A DNA stretch of 64,000 nucleotides from Sphingobacterium griseoflavum (GCF_014653155.1 NZ_BNAF01000013.1:1-64000), one strand, 5' to 3'. Shown: positions 1-8,657, numbered from the stretch's first letter. Notes: a model not told the origin generated them from the sequence alone. Translations and numbers: made by a program.

Positions 1-604
1 ACAGCATCACGTATTGCCAACACATGGGTGTTGTAAATATCGTTAAATCAAAGAATGAAAGCAATTCCCAACGGGGTGACATATCACCTATTGAACCTGT
101 GTGGTGTTGTAAATATCGTTAAATCAAAGAATGAAAGCAATTCCCAACATCGTGAACGTATAGCGTTTTCCCAAGCTGGGTGTTGTAAATATCGTTAAAT
201 CAAAGAATGAAAGCAATTCCCAACCCCATCTCACTTATCGTTTACTCGTGAAAAGGTGTTGTAAATATCGTTAAATCAAAGAATGAAAGCAATTCCCAAC
301 TGTATCTTAATGGCTATGGAAAAGTCAAGAGGTGTTGTAAATATCGTTAAATCAAAGAATGAAAGCAATTCCCAACGGCACCATGATGTTGACCACCTGC
401 CGGCCGGGTGTTGTAAATATCGTTAAATCAAAGAATGAAAGCAATTCCCAACGATTGGCCTTTCTCCACTTGATGAAGAATAGGTGTTGTAAATATCGTT
501 AAATCAAAGAATGAAAGCAATTCCCAACCGGAAACTATGCTGTTGCAAGACAATGTATGGTGTTGTAAATATCGTTAAATCAAAGAATGAAAGCAATTCC
601 TAAT
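1..604. CRISPR. CRISPR array, type II-C-like repeats (partial at left edge)
   Basis: Eight copies of a 46-bp repeat start at 27, 103, 179, 255, 331, 407, 483 and 559, an exact 76-bp period. The repeat begins GGTGTTGTAAAT and ends GAAAGCAATTCCCAAC. The seven complete spacers are all exactly 30 bp and all different; bases 1-26 are the end of an eighth spacer, so the array continues to the left. The first seven repeats are identical. The last one (559-604) has two C-to-T changes in its final six bases, marking the decayed end of the array. A ~46-bp repeat with 30-bp spacers and an AAAGCAATTC(C/A)CAAC end is characteristic of Cas9 type II-C systems in Bacteroidota. No cas gene or tracrRNA anti-repeat is visible here; they would lie to the left. 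By eye no spacer matches the rest of the window. Confidence 0.97.
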
Positions 605-605
605 T

Positions 606-899
606 GAAGTTCGCAAGCTAAAAACTAAAACAAAAGCCTTTTAAAGAGGCTGTCACGATAATAAAAACCAAAGTTATTCCTGAAAAATACTATCTCGAAG
701 CCTCTGATATTGTAATCGACATAGATTTCGATGATGTTTTTTCGTAGCATTGAACCGAAACAAACACGACAAGATTTGGACACTCGACACCGAACTCCGA
801 AAAGGGTTAGAGAAAAAAGGTTATGACATTTGTATAACCACGACAGCAATTAAAGAAAAGTCGGTACAAGAAATAATTCATTTTCCCCACCGCTCTTAA
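606..899 (+). pseudogene. PIN-domain ribonuclease (VapC-like) fragment, 5'-truncated and frameshifted
   Basis: Plus-strand translation gives two adjoining coding-like pieces in different frames. Piece one (about 622-744) reads ...PEKYYLEASDIV then IDIDFDD and stops at the TAG at 745. Piece two (747-899) reads ALNRNKHDKIWTLDTELRKG and ends with TAA at 897. Restoring one T in the six-T run at 737-742 fuses them into one chain with the C-terminal PIN pattern: an acidic IDxDFDD segment, FVAL, WTLDTEL (late catalytic Asp region) and GLEKKGYD. No start codon exists before an in-frame stop at 619, so the N-terminal half is missing exactly where the CRISPR array ends. A further in-frame stretch (606-640, frame 0) may be another displaced piece. 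The 3' end overlaps the last bases of the convergent receptor gene. PIN assignment is by motif recognition only. Confidence 0.6.
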
Positions 900-3589
900 A
901 AATTGTAGTCCACACCAAAGCTGACATACCGAGGGAAGAGCCGGTATTCGGTGGTGTTACGCGAGATGTCTGTGAGCATCACATTTTTGAAGGATCGGGT
1001 GTTAAATATGTTTTTTGCCGTGAGGCAAAACCGGGTTCTGTATTTCTTCAGTTCGTAAAACACCGAAAAATCCGAAAAGTAATACGTTTGTGCTTTTTGT
1101 TGGGGTAAGGCTCCAAAGCGATACGATTCGTTCTGGAGACTGCATTGCAGATCGCCTCCCAAATTTAAAAAGAGATTCAGGAAAGCTTGATGATTTGTCA
1201 AGGTATTACTATTGCCAGCTGTGCGGTAGCTGTTGCTTTGAAGGCGGTACCCTGTATAGAGATTCACATGAGATTTCCAGGAACTTCGGAAGGATAGTCC
1301 ATAGTCGTATGTCGCGCTGCGGATCTGCCTGCGGCCCAAGCCGGTAAGCAAGGTTTCGTAATCTAGCATAGTCATGCCCACATCCAAACGCATGTTTCCC
1401 TGTAAAGGTTTTAGGTAATAATTCAGTTCTCCCTTATAATAGGTAGCGATCTTATTGTTAAGTAATCGTTGCTGCACAAGGTTGAAATTGGGGTTGAGAT
1501 CGCTTTCTGTTCCGATATAATCAAACATAACCTGATGCCCTATGTGTACGTTAGCAAAAAAGCGGTCGCTCATTGTGCCGTAGGTATACAGGAGCGATCC
1601 CCCGGAACTGCTCAAATTTACGAAGCTATCCATTCCTTTTACAAAATTGCGAACGCCGGTAGTATAGTAATTCGGGATCAGGTCGGGAAGGGTGGCATTC
1701 TGCTGTTGAAAAAACAAATCAGCCTCTATTCTTCCCTTTCGGTGTATAGTCCATTTTGCCGATACGCCCGGCGAAAGCTGCAGATCAATTTTGCGCTTTT
1801 GCTGCTCAAAATTAGCCAAGCTGCTATGTACCGTGCCTGCTTGCAGTCGGGGAGTAATCTCCCAGCGCCGACGTTTTACGGTGTATTTAGAAACAAGGTG
1901 AGTCTGCAACAAGCTTAGGGTCATTTCATTGGCAAATTCTGGCGGATATACGACCTCTTGCTGCGCGGCATTGGGATCCGGCAATAGCCGCAATTGGCTA
2001 TTTAGGTGCTGTTGTTGATAGGCTGAACGGAATGCGAGTTCAAAAAAATTGCCGTTCTTTTGTCGACTTACATAATGGGAGATAGCGCCCAAGTAAAGGA
2101 GGCTATTTTCTATATGCTGTTGCACGTCGCTCACCGCGTTGGCCCCGAATAGATCTTCGTAATAGTATTGGTTGATGCTGTAGTCAATAGGCGACTGCTG
2201 GTTGATGAAGCGTACCGAGCTAACCAAAGCTTCCCGCTCTGACAACTTATAGCTGTATGTGAGGTTATGGTTCGTGAGGTAACTGTTCTTTTGGGTGGTT
2301 TCCAAGCTCGCTATGTTGTTAAAAAGCAGTGATCCCAACTCGTTGTTGTTCAGCGATCCAAGCGTGCCGGTATAGCTCAGTACGGAAAGCGGGGATGGTT
2401 CGTACTGCAGTTCCACTTTGGTGAAATAATTGTCGATTTTGCGCGTAAACTCGTAGTTTTCGGTGATGGTGAATGGAATGTCGTCCAAGGTGTATTCCTG
2501 CATCATATTGCGATAGAAAGATTTCTTTGTGGGGTTGGCGAAGCCCAGCCATTTGATTTTCAAGGCCGATGTCGGGTTTAAAATGCTGTTTAAAGACAGG
2601 AGCTTGTCGTCATTGAAATTCGTGCGCCGATAATCGAAGTGGGGTAAGTTGGGTGTGTTGTCAATCAGGGTGGGCGTGCTCACATCCACACCAATTTGCC
2701 CGGGTTCGTTGGCCGAACCAGATTGCACGAGATGGTTGATGCTGCTTACCGCGTCGTAGCCATTGTTATTGGCGCTCGCCAACAGGTAATATTTATTGCG
2801 CTTCCCAAAATTCATGAGGCTGGCGCTGGCTTGGTAATACTTTAGATCGACCGCCGAGCTCTGCAGTCCCACCGAGCCCAGCCACTCGCTTTTGCTGTCG
2901 TCTTTCAGTTGCAGGTTCAGTGCTACCTTGTCCGAGTTTTCGATGCCTTTCAGCTGCTTGTTGTTGGAATAGCGCTGTAGTACCTGAATTTTCTCTAACG
3001 GCTGCACGCTCATATTTTGCGTCAGCAGTCGGTATCCCTTTTCAAAGAAATCGTCGCCCTCAACCATCACCTTTTCCACCTCTTTGTTGCCTATCTTGAT
3101 GCTTCCATCGGTGCCCACATTGATCCCCGGAATCTTGCGGAGCAAATCTTCCACGTTTCGCTCATCGCCCTGTAAAAAGGAGTTTACGTCCAGTTCGATG
3201 GTATCTCGACCATTTCGGTAAGGTTGTTTGGCGTGCACGATGACCTCTTGCAGCTGTTGCACACCGCCGGGTTGCATCTGCGCATCGACAAGGGTGCCGG
3301 CAGTTGTCGGAACAATCCTTAGGTTGAGCGGTTCAAAACCGAGTGCTCGGAATTGCAGCGTCAGGTTTCCAGTCTGTTTGTGCTGCAGGCGATAATTTCC
3401 ATGCTCATCGCTGAAGGTGTAGGCCAGCATCTGCGAGTCGGCCTCTAGGCGCAAATCAACGCGGACACCGGGCAAAGCTTCACCGTTGAGGCTCACCCTG
3501 CCATGTATAGCAACCTGCGCCTGGGCAAGCAGGGGCAGTAGGCACAAACCGAACCATCCTACTATCCGCTCAATTTTTCTCCCACTCAT
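896..3589 (-). CDS. TonB-dependent receptor-like outer membrane beta-barrel protein
   Basis: An 897-aa protein with an N-terminal signal peptide ending near LLAQAQ (residue ~25). A carboxypeptidase-regulatory-like beta-sandwich follows (IHGRVSLNGEALPGV, residues ~28-105), then a plug-like region with the VEDLLRKIPGINV and VEKVMVEGDDFFEKG motifs, and a long C-terminal barrel ending in aromatic FGVDYNF, the usual outer-membrane insertion signal. The family is the OMP_b-brl_3/TonB-receptor-like group that pairs with GLPGLI proteins. The start codon lies inside the 3' end of the GLPGLI gene (20-bp overlap), so the two are surely co-transcribed and translationally coupled. It is not a SusC, since no SusD gene accompanies it. 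The substrate is unknown; metal or peptide uptake are possibilities, not conclusions. Confidence 0.85.
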   Translation of the reverse strand: MSGRKIERIVGWFGLCLLPLLAQAQVAIHGRVSLNGEALPGVRVDLRLEADSQMLAYTFSDEHGNYRLQHKQTGNLTLQFRALGFEPLNLRIVPTTAGTLVDAQMQPGGVQQLQEVIVHAKQPYRNGRDTIELDVNSFLQGDERNVEDLLRKIPGINVGTDGSIKIGNKEVEKVMVEGDDFFEKGYRLLTQNMSVQPLEKIQVLQRYSNNKQLKGIENSDKVALNLQLKDDSKSEWLGSVGLQSSAVDLKYYQASASLMNFGKRNKYYLLASANNNGYDAVSSINHLVQSGSANEPGQIGVDVSTPTLIDNTPNLPHFDYRRTNFNDDKLLSLNSILNPTSALKIKWLGFANPTKKSFYRNMMQEYTLDDIPFTITENYEFTRKIDNYFTKVELQYEPSPLSVLSYTGTLGSLNNNELGSLLFNNIASLETTQKNSYLTNHNLTYSYKLSEREALVSSVRFINQQSPIDYSINQYYYEDLFGANAVSDVQQHIENSLLYLGAISHYVSRQKNGNFFELAFRSAYQQQHLNSQLRLLPDPNAAQQEVVYPPEFANEMTLSLLQTHLVSKYTVKRRRWEITPRLQAGTVHSSLANFEQQKRKIDLQLSPGVSAKWTIHRKGRIEADLFFQQQNATLPDLIPNYYTTGVRNFVKGMDSFVNLSSSGGSLLYTYGTMSDRFFANVHIGHQVMFDYIGTESDLNPNFNLVQQRLLNNKIATYYKGELNYYLKPLQGNMRLDVGMTMLDYETLLTGLGRRQIRSATYDYGLSFRSSWKSHVNLYTGYRLQSNSYRTAGNSNTLTNHQAFLNLFLNLGGDLQCSLQNESYRFGALPQQKAQTYYFSDFSVFYELKKYRTRFCLTAKNIFNTRSFKNVMLTDISRNTTEYRLFPRYVSFGVDYNF

Positions 3590-4352
3590 ATACCTGCTCC
3601 ACGCTGCCGCGAACCTTCTTGCGCTCTACGGTTATGCCTTCAGTCAGCGGCATCTTACTCATCATCATGCGCATTTGCTCTTCGTTTTCCAGATCTGTTT
3701 TCTTGACATAGTCCGCTAGGCTAAGTTTGGGCAGTGACTGGATGTATCGCTCGTTAACCGGGACATCGCCTGTAAAGGGATAATCGATTTCCTGAAGCAG
3801 CCAGTAGTGGGGGTTGGCTCCTTCATTGTAGAGCATGACGATAAGACCGGGCAGACCGCCAAATTTGTAGGGACCGGCTGGTACCGGGATATCATTGGTG
3901 TAATAGGCCACGAGCTTAGTCCCTCGGTAGGCGGCAGTCGCCTTATGGCATATATGTTTGCCCAGGGTGTCGACATCGCTATAGCTGGTGTTCCAGTCGA
4001 GCGATGGAAAATCGTCGCTAACGAGGTAGTTGATGCCTTTCAGGGAGGCGGTTTCAAGCAATTCGGGCACGTTGTTTTTGTGGATGACGATGTTTCGGTA
4101 TACCTTGCCCATATCGATCATAACCGACATACCGCTGCTCATATCTTCGTCTCTATCTTCAGCAGCGCTAGCGTCGGTACGTTTTAGCAGGATCGAGTCG
4201 CGAACGGATGTCTTTACACCATCCTGAAAAAAAACTTCTTCGCGATAAGTAGCCATAGGCGATAGGATGTATTGATACACCGCCTTTAGCTTTTGTCCGT
4301 GTGATGCTGTTGTGGCCAGTAACAATAGAAAGAATAAAACATATTTGTTCAT
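3570..4352 (-). CDS. GLPGLI family secreted protein
   Basis: A 260-aa protein with a clear signal peptide (residues 1-20, ending SHGQ) and the family-defining GGLPGLI stretch at residues 165-171, preceded by the usual IPVPAGPYKF lead-in. GLPGLI proteins are periplasmic or outer-membrane-associated beta-rich proteins of unknown activity. They are nearly always encoded next to a TonB-dependent receptor, as here: the downstream receptor overlaps its 3' end by 20 bp. The region MSSGMSVMIDMG near residues 71-82 is Met-rich, which might hint at soft-metal contact, but this is speculative. The ATG at 4352 is the only start that gives a signal peptide. A terminator hairpin separates it from the upstream small-protein gene, so the pair probably has its own promoter in the short gap 4353-4430. 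Confidence 0.9.
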   Translation of the reverse strand: MNKYVLFFLLLLATTASHGQKLKAVYQYILSPMATYREEVFFQDGVKTSVRDSILLKRTDASAAEDRDEDMSSGMSVMIDMGKVYRNIVIHKNNVPELLETASLKGINYLVSDDFPSLDWNTSYSDVDTLGKHICHKATAAYRGTKLVAYYTNDIPVPAGPYKFGGLPGLIVMLYNEGANPHYWLLQEIDYPFTGDVPVNERYIQSLPKLSLADYVKKTDLENEEQMRMMMSKMPLTEGITVERKKVRGSVEQVYEWEKN

Positions 4353-4369
4353 GATCGTTGGGTTTAAAA

Positions 4370-4390
4370 AAGCGAGGCTAGGCCTCGCTT
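4370..4390 (-). terminator. Rho-independent terminator of the small secreted protein gene
   Basis: A perfect 9-bp stem (AAGCGAGGC / GCCTCGCTT) with a 3-nt loop. On the minus strand it is followed directly by a run of T (plus-strand A run 4365-4370). It lies about 40 bp after the stop of the 113-aa gene at 4431. Confidence 0.8.
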
Positions 4391-4430
4391 AAGTTTTTCA
4401 CATTGTCGTTCGAATGAAAAATTTCGCAGA

Positions 4431-4772
4431 TTATATGCCTAGTTCGCCATGGGCAAGCATGTGTCTATAAACCGCTTTGCAGTTGTCGAAGAATCCAGTG
4501 CAGGAATTCTCTACATAGGTGGAAGATGTGAAGGTGTCGATCACTTGTCCGTTACCATTGTAAACAGTCAAGGTATAGACACATTTCTTAAGCAACATCT
4601 CGCTTTCCTCTTTTGCCGATTCGGCAACTTCAGCATCGCTATTGCTTTCTGCCGATTTTTCAGTCGCTGGTTTTGCATCTGCATTTTCTTTAGAGGTTTT
4701 CGCGTCCGTGCCGGCGAATGCCGCTGTTGATAGCACCGTTACGGCCATCAAGCTCATAAATAATTTTTTCAT
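4431..4772 (-). CDS. Small secreted acidic protein of unknown function
   Basis: A 113-aa protein with a textbook signal peptide (MKKLFMSLMAVTVLSTAAFA, cleavage after residue 20). The mature part has two halves: residues 21-60 are a low-complexity stretch rich in Ala, Lys, Glu and Asp, likely disordered. Residues 62-113 form a compact segment with three cysteines (KKCVYTL, ENSCTG, DNCKAV) and a YNGNGQVIDTF beta-hairpin-like core. I do not recognise the family. Own terminator downstream (4370-4390). The upstream leader is AT-rich and contains a small CATGCC/GGCATG hairpin (4799-4816). Bacteroidota genomes carry many such short secreted proteins; function cannot be assigned. Confidence 0.75.
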   Translation of the reverse strand: MKKLFMSLMAVTVLSTAAFAGTDAKTSKENADAKPATEKSAESNSDAEVAESAKEESEMLLKKCVYTLTVYNGNGQVIDTFTSSTYVENSCTGFFDNCKAVYRHMLAHGELGI

Positions 4773-5069
4773 TTTTTTAATTATTACGTTTAACCATCCA
4801 TGCCTTATGGGGCATGTTTTTAATATATCATACTAAAAATAGGATGAGGAGCTTGAATTGTTCTGTTCGTTTAATATTCGCAAGAAGCGATTTATTATTC
4901 GTGTCGTTTATTGGGGTTTTATGGTGTGCATGGGATCCATCGCGTCGCTCGACGGAAGCCTGGCTTGTTTTGAAATGATTCCTTGATTGCTTTTAGAACG
5001 GATATTCCAGTTAGGGTAATTTCAGGGTTTTTAAATAGGGGATCTTGCGCCTTTAAAACGATCCCCATA
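4773..5069. other. Intergenic region with a small hairpin
   Basis: Nearly 300 bp without a convincing gene, between the starts of one minus-strand gene and the end of another. It holds the leader of the 113-aa protein gene, including the inverted repeat CATGCC...GGCATG at 4799-4816 followed by a T run on the plus strand. The minus-strand sequence TATTTTTA around 4835-4845 matches seven of eight bases of the Bacteroidota -7 element TAnnTTTG, a weak promoter candidate. Nothing else is evident. Confidence 0.4.
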
Positions 5070-5693
5070 TCAATGCATGCGCGATTTGCTCCTGCAGATA
5101 CGGAGCTTTTCTTCCAAAATCTGTATGTTTTCCTGCTTTCCTTTGTCCAGTGTCATCATGCCGTAATCCGTGTGGAACCTATGGTTCTGCAATACGTGGA
5201 GCGAGATCGCAAGCCATAAATCTTCATCGAAATCAATTCCACGCAAATTCTTGATCTCTTGCAACATACGGATATTTAAATGTTCGAATGCCGTGCCGCC
5301 AAGGTGGCATAGATCCGCATCACAGAAAATAGCTTCTAATTTGCTTGTCGATCGCTGCTTGTATTTCGTAGCTTTTATGCAATTTTCGACCAATCTTACC
5401 AGACTTTGATCCAAACCTTCCTCTTCCAAAAAGCTTTTGGCCATTCTTGCACTTATTTCTTCATGATCCGCCGGGCCATGCGATATGTAAGACAAATCGT
5501 GAAAGTATGCTGCGGCTTTTAAAACAAACGATTCTTCCTCGTTTACCCGGTAAAAGGCTCCGATTTCGACTACACCTTTTAATACCGTTTGAATATGATG
5601 GAAGTTATGAAAACAGCATCCCGGATTATGATGGCTGTCGACATATTCGCTTACGAAATGATGGATATTCGCTAATATTTTCGAGTATTTCAT
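5070..5693 (-). CDS. HD-domain metal-dependent phosphohydrolase
   Basis: A 207-aa cytoplasmic protein with the HD-superfamily metal-ligand pattern: His at residues 29-33 (CFHNFHH), the HD doublet at 65-66 (AYFHDLSY), a conserved His in DHEEISARM (77-84), and Asp in FCDADLCHLGG (125-127). The motifs fit the predicted metal-dependent HD phosphohydrolases of ~200 aa that act on small phosphate esters or nucleotides; the physiological substrate is unknown. No membrane segment or extra domain. It is transcribed alone on the minus strand, with ~300 bp to the next gene. The C-terminus is Lys/Arg-rich (LRICRSKSRMH). Confidence 0.85.
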   Translation of the reverse strand: MKYSKILANIHHFVSEYVDSHHNPGCCFHNFHHIQTVLKGVVEIGAFYRVNEEESFVLKAAAYFHDLSYISHGPADHEEISARMAKSFLEEEGLDQSLVRLVENCIKATKYKQRSTSKLEAIFCDADLCHLGGTAFEHLNIRMLQEIKNLRGIDFDEDLWLAISLHVLQNHRFHTDYGMMTLDKGKQENIQILEEKLRICRSKSRMH

Positions 5694-6109
5694 AAAATTG
5701 ATTCTTGTTACGAACGGATGTCTTTCTACAAAGGTAAGGGCGGCTTAGCAGCAGCGGCCATGAATTTCGATGAATGGACTGTTTTCGGGCATGAAGCAGC
5801 TACTTTGGCGTATTAGCGATTCATACTTGGCTGGTCAACGCTGTTGTAGAGGTTGTGTAATCTTTCGGATGCTGTCATCGCGACCCGTAACCATATGTGT
5901 TGGATTTTGTTAGGACTGTTTCTGCTTGACGACATGCTTTTTATGCGCAGCTTGCTGAACGGCTTCCCGTTATTCCTAACGATTGGGATTGCTCGTCATG
6001 CTGTATCAGCAGTTCATACAGCATTTTGGTCGATTCGTGCAGGTCGTGCAGGTCTAGGTGGGAAAGTAAGAATAGCTTTGCTTTCATGGTTATAATAAAT
6101 ACTACTCCC
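5694..6109. other. Intergenic region between divergent genes, no supported gene
   Basis: About 416 bp between the HD hydrolase (minus) and the outer-membrane protein (plus). It must carry divergent promoters, but I found no clean TTG/TAnnTTTG pair. Short open frames exist on both strands (for example 5941-6123 minus), but none has a recognisable domain or start context. Confidence 0.4.
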
Positions 6110-6763
6110 ATGACAAAAAGCACGTTATTTTTTTTTCAGGCAATCGGATTGTTTTTCTTGGCAGATATGCTGATTCCTTTCCATGCTACAGCACAAGAAG
6201 AACCAAAACGGAAGCAAGAGCATTTTACGGTCGATTTCGGTGGAGGTCTTGGCCTATTTTTACCGGCCAGATCCAAAGCCGATGACGCGTCATCGAGCTT
6301 CGCTGACAACAGTTTTGTTCAACTCAATTATAAAAAGAACGTATTTGTGCGGTTGCAATCCTTCAAGTACACCAATAAATTTGAGATCCCGAGCTATGAC
6401 GAAGGTATTAAAACCGATTTTGATGTCAAGGTCCATACTAGAAATGTTGGGTTAAACGTTGGTTTCCAACTCGACATGCGCGATATCCAGCCCTACGCCT
6501 ATGTGGGTGGGGGGCTAGCCTTTTTGGATATTCCTACATCATCGTATGATCCTACGAATAATAGCATGCTATACCGACAAAAAACGGATAGATATTCCTT
6601 TGTATCTTGGGGATTAGGTGTTAATTTTAAGGAATCTGAGTCTTTAAGTTTCTTTGCGGAAGCTACCGGACTTTATATTCATAATTTACCGGCTGCGGTG
6701 CGCAATAATTTTAATGGCACGGTCTTGTCTGTTGGTATAAAAACACCACTTTCCAAAAAATGA
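6110..6763 (+). CDS. Outer membrane beta-barrel protein (porin-like)
   Basis: A 217-aa protein if started at the ATG at 6110, which gives a signal peptide ending FHATAQ (residue ~29). An in-frame ATG at 6086 is possible, but it would put extra polar residues before the signal. The mature part alternates short hydrophobic/aromatic strands and turns (VDFGGGLGLFL, VGLNVGFQLDM, PYAYVGGGLAFLD, VSWGLGVNFK) and ends VLSVGIKTPLSKK. This fits the OmpA-like/outer-membrane beta-barrel domain of Bacteroidota proteins. It sits 46 bp upstream of a LytS-type kinase gene on the same strand and may be in one transcript with it; a sensory or target relationship is an inference from position only. Confidence 0.75.
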   Translation: MTKSTLFFFQAIGLFFLADMLIPFHATAQEEPKRKQEHFTVDFGGGLGLFLPARSKADDASSSFADNSFVQLNYKKNVFVRLQSFKYTNKFEIPSYDEGIKTDFDVKVHTRNVGLNVGFQLDMRDIQPYAYVGGGLAFLDIPTSSYDPTNNSMLYRQKTDRYSFVSWGLGVNFKESESLSFFAEATGLYIHNLPAAVRNNFNGTVLSVGIKTPLSKK

Positions 6764-6797
6764 GAAAATACGGCATGATATTCTGTTCTTTTAGTTA

Positions 6798-6805
6798 CCG
6801 GAGGA
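6798..6805 (+). promoter_or_regulatory. Strong Shine-Dalgarno sequence before the kinase gene
   Basis: CCGGAGGA ends 4 bp before the ATG at 6810. Purine-rich anti-16S matches this good are uncommon in Bacteroidota, where most genes here start without one. The site supports the start chosen for the kinase. Confidence 0.6.
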
Positions 6806-6809
6806 CGCG

Positions 6810-7865
6810 ATGCACCTAACGAATTATGGTCGCGTTCGGTTATATGGTTATCCAAGTCTTGCGGTGTTGCTCTACCTTGTACTGGTACTGCTCAATCCAT
6901 ATGACGCAACGCTAAGTTCTTGGAAACTTTACATCGTCTTGGATTTTCTGTTGGAATTTTTCTATTGTCTACTATTGTCCGCCATATTTTTGGAGACCGG
7001 CATACAGATCACAAGGTTTTTAAATAGATACTATCCTTGGCAGGATCGTATCAAACGAAGGATAGCCATACAATTGTTCCTGCATATCATCGTTGTCTAT
7101 CTTTTATTGACAATGTTTTCCAAAATGAATTTTCCTGCACATTTTGGTTATAATGAGCTATTGCTTAGGCAGGCCACGATTCTGGGTGTCATCGTCAGTA
7201 TATTGTGCACGTTTGTCTTTACTGCAGAACATCTCTTTTACGGGTGGAACTTGGCAAAGTTTCAGGCGCTGCAACTCAAAAATCTAAATACCCAAGCTCG
7301 ATTGGATGCCCTTAGCCTTCAACTTGATCCCCATTTTCTTTTCAACAACCTGAGCACGGTCAATGCCCTCATTGAGGACAGCCCACATTTGGCTATGGAG
7401 TATGTTTCACGCTTGTCGACTATATATCGGTATATACTTTCTGCAAAGCGACGTAGCATCGTCAGTTTGCAGGAGGAATTGGCCTTCATACGTAACTATC
7501 TTTTTCTTTATGAAATACGCTATGGTGATGCGATAAGGGTTGAATTTGATACCCACGGCGCGCCAGATACCGTTGGTTTGCCACCATTGACTTTACAGCT
7601 CTTGATCGAAAATGCGATCAAACATAATACCTTTAGCTTGATGGAACCCATGCATCTACAAATTGTATATCCCGAGCGGATGCGGGTGCTGATACAAAAC
7701 AGTATCAAGAAAAAAATGTATCCGGAAGATGGAGAGAAGATAGGCCTCAGCAATATTGTGGAGCGTTATCAACTGCTGGGGATGCCAGCACCCCTTATTA
7801 CAAATGACGGTGTTTCCTTTCGGGTCGAGTTGGCGCTGTCAACCAAGATCTTTTCACCCGACTGA
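6810..7865 (+). CDS. LytS/YehU-type sensor histidine kinase
   Basis: A 351-aa inner-membrane kinase. The N-terminal third has about four hydrophobic segments (roughly residues 16-29, 41-61, 86-103, 122-140), then a short linker and the His_kinase (PF06580) core. The phospho-acceptor is His175 in QLDPHFLFNN, and the ATPase domain N-box reads LIENAIKHN. The G box is short (EKIGLSNIVERY), normal for this family. No extracellular sensor domain is apparent, so the signal may be sensed within the membrane. The LytTR response regulator gene begins 18 bp downstream, forming a cognate pair. The start is supported by a GGAGG ribosome-binding site. Confidence 0.92.
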   Translation: MHLTNYGRVRLYGYPSLAVLLYLVLVLLNPYDATLSSWKLYIVLDFLLEFFYCLLLSAIFLETGIQITRFLNRYYPWQDRIKRRIAIQLFLHIIVVYLLLTMFSKMNFPAHFGYNELLLRQATILGVIVSILCTFVFTAEHLFYGWNLAKFQALQLKNLNTQARLDALSLQLDPHFLFNNLSTVNALIEDSPHLAMEYVSRLSTIYRYILSAKRRSIVSLQEELAFIRNYLFLYEIRYGDAIRVEFDTHGAPDTVGLPPLTLQLLIENAIKHNTFSLMEPMHLQIVYPERMRVLIQNSIKKKMYPEDGEKIGLSNIVERYQLLGMPAPLITNDGVSFRVELALSTKIFSPD

Positions 7866-7883
7866 TTAGCAGACAATTGACAT

Positions 7884-8657
7884 ATGATAAAAGTACTCAT
7901 TATAGAAGACGAAATACTCAATACACGGCGTCTTGAGCGCATGTTGCGAGCGATCGACGCTGATATCGTGTTTCTTCAAGAACTGCAAACGATAAGCGAT
8001 AGTATTGCGTGGCTGAAGACCAATCCCATGCCTGATCTAATCTTCATGGATATTAGATTGACAGATGGTACAAGCTTTGAAATCTTTGAACACGTGGTGG
8101 TTGAAGCCCCCGTTATATTTGTAACAGCCTACGATGAGTATGCCTTAAAGGCATTTGAAGTTCGAGGTGTCGACTACCTTTTAAAGCCGGTCAACAGGGA
8201 CAGGCTGGAAGAAAGTTATAAACGGGTCATTGCACAACATGTAGGCGCTGTGGACGCTGCACTTGTACAGCAGATTAAAAGCGTGTTAACGGAACGTAGA
8301 ACGTATCGATCAAGATTTTTATTGTCCCAAGCAGACAAATATGTTGTTGTGCCAACAGTGGATATTGCTTATTTTAGTTTTGAAGAGCGGTATACGATTT
8401 TGGTGACGCAAAGCAACAAAACGTACATCGTTTCCCAGTCTTTGAATACATTGGAAGAGGAATTGGATCCAGCACATTTTTTTAGGATCAGCCGACAATA
8501 TATTATATCGCTCAAATCCATCGACAAAATCCATCAGTACTTCAATGGCCAATTAAAGGTCGAGGTTCATCCAGCGATAAAAGGTGGTGTAGTTGTCAGT
8601 AAGGTGAAATCTAGATTGCTGAAATTATGGCTTAGCGAATCCAAAGATCAAGTGTAG
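7884..8657 (+). CDS. LytTR-family response regulator
   Basis: A 257-aa regulator. The receiver domain (residues 1-~120) has acidic pair Glu8-Asp9, phospho-acceptor Asp56 (LIFMDIRL), switch Thr81 (FVTAYDEYA) and Lys101 (YLLKPVN). The C-terminal LytTR DNA-binding domain covers roughly residues 145-250, with FLLSQADKYVVV, the strand pair AYFSFEERYTIL and FRISRQYIISLKSI. It acts downstream of the adjacent kinase. Targets are not visible; LytTR proteins bind imperfect direct repeats upstream of genes for membrane or surface functions. About 260 bp of apparently gene-free sequence follows before the sigma factor gene. Confidence 0.93.
   Translation: MIKVLIIEDEILNTRRLERMLRAIDADIVFLQELQTISDSIAWLKTNPMPDLIFMDIRLTDGTSFEIFEHVVVEAPVIFVTAYDEYALKAFEVRGVDYLLKPVNRDRLEESYKRVIAQHVGAVDAALVQQIKSVLTERRTYRSRFLLSQADKYVVVPTVDIAYFSFEERYTILVTQSNKTYIVSQSLNTLEEELDPAHFFRISRQYIISLKSIDKIHQYFNGQLKVEVHPAIKGGVVVSKVKSRLLKLWLSESKDQV

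Noticed and set aside
1..604. Type VI-B (Cas13b) array, because repeats start GTTG and end CAAC
   Set aside because: The 46-bp repeat length and the AAAGCAATTCCCAAC end fit type II-C; Cas13b repeats are about 36 bp.
5941..6123. Minus-strand 60-codon open frame in the gap before the outer-membrane protein gene
   Set aside because: No domain, no promoter or start context, and it overlaps the start of a well-supported plus-strand gene.
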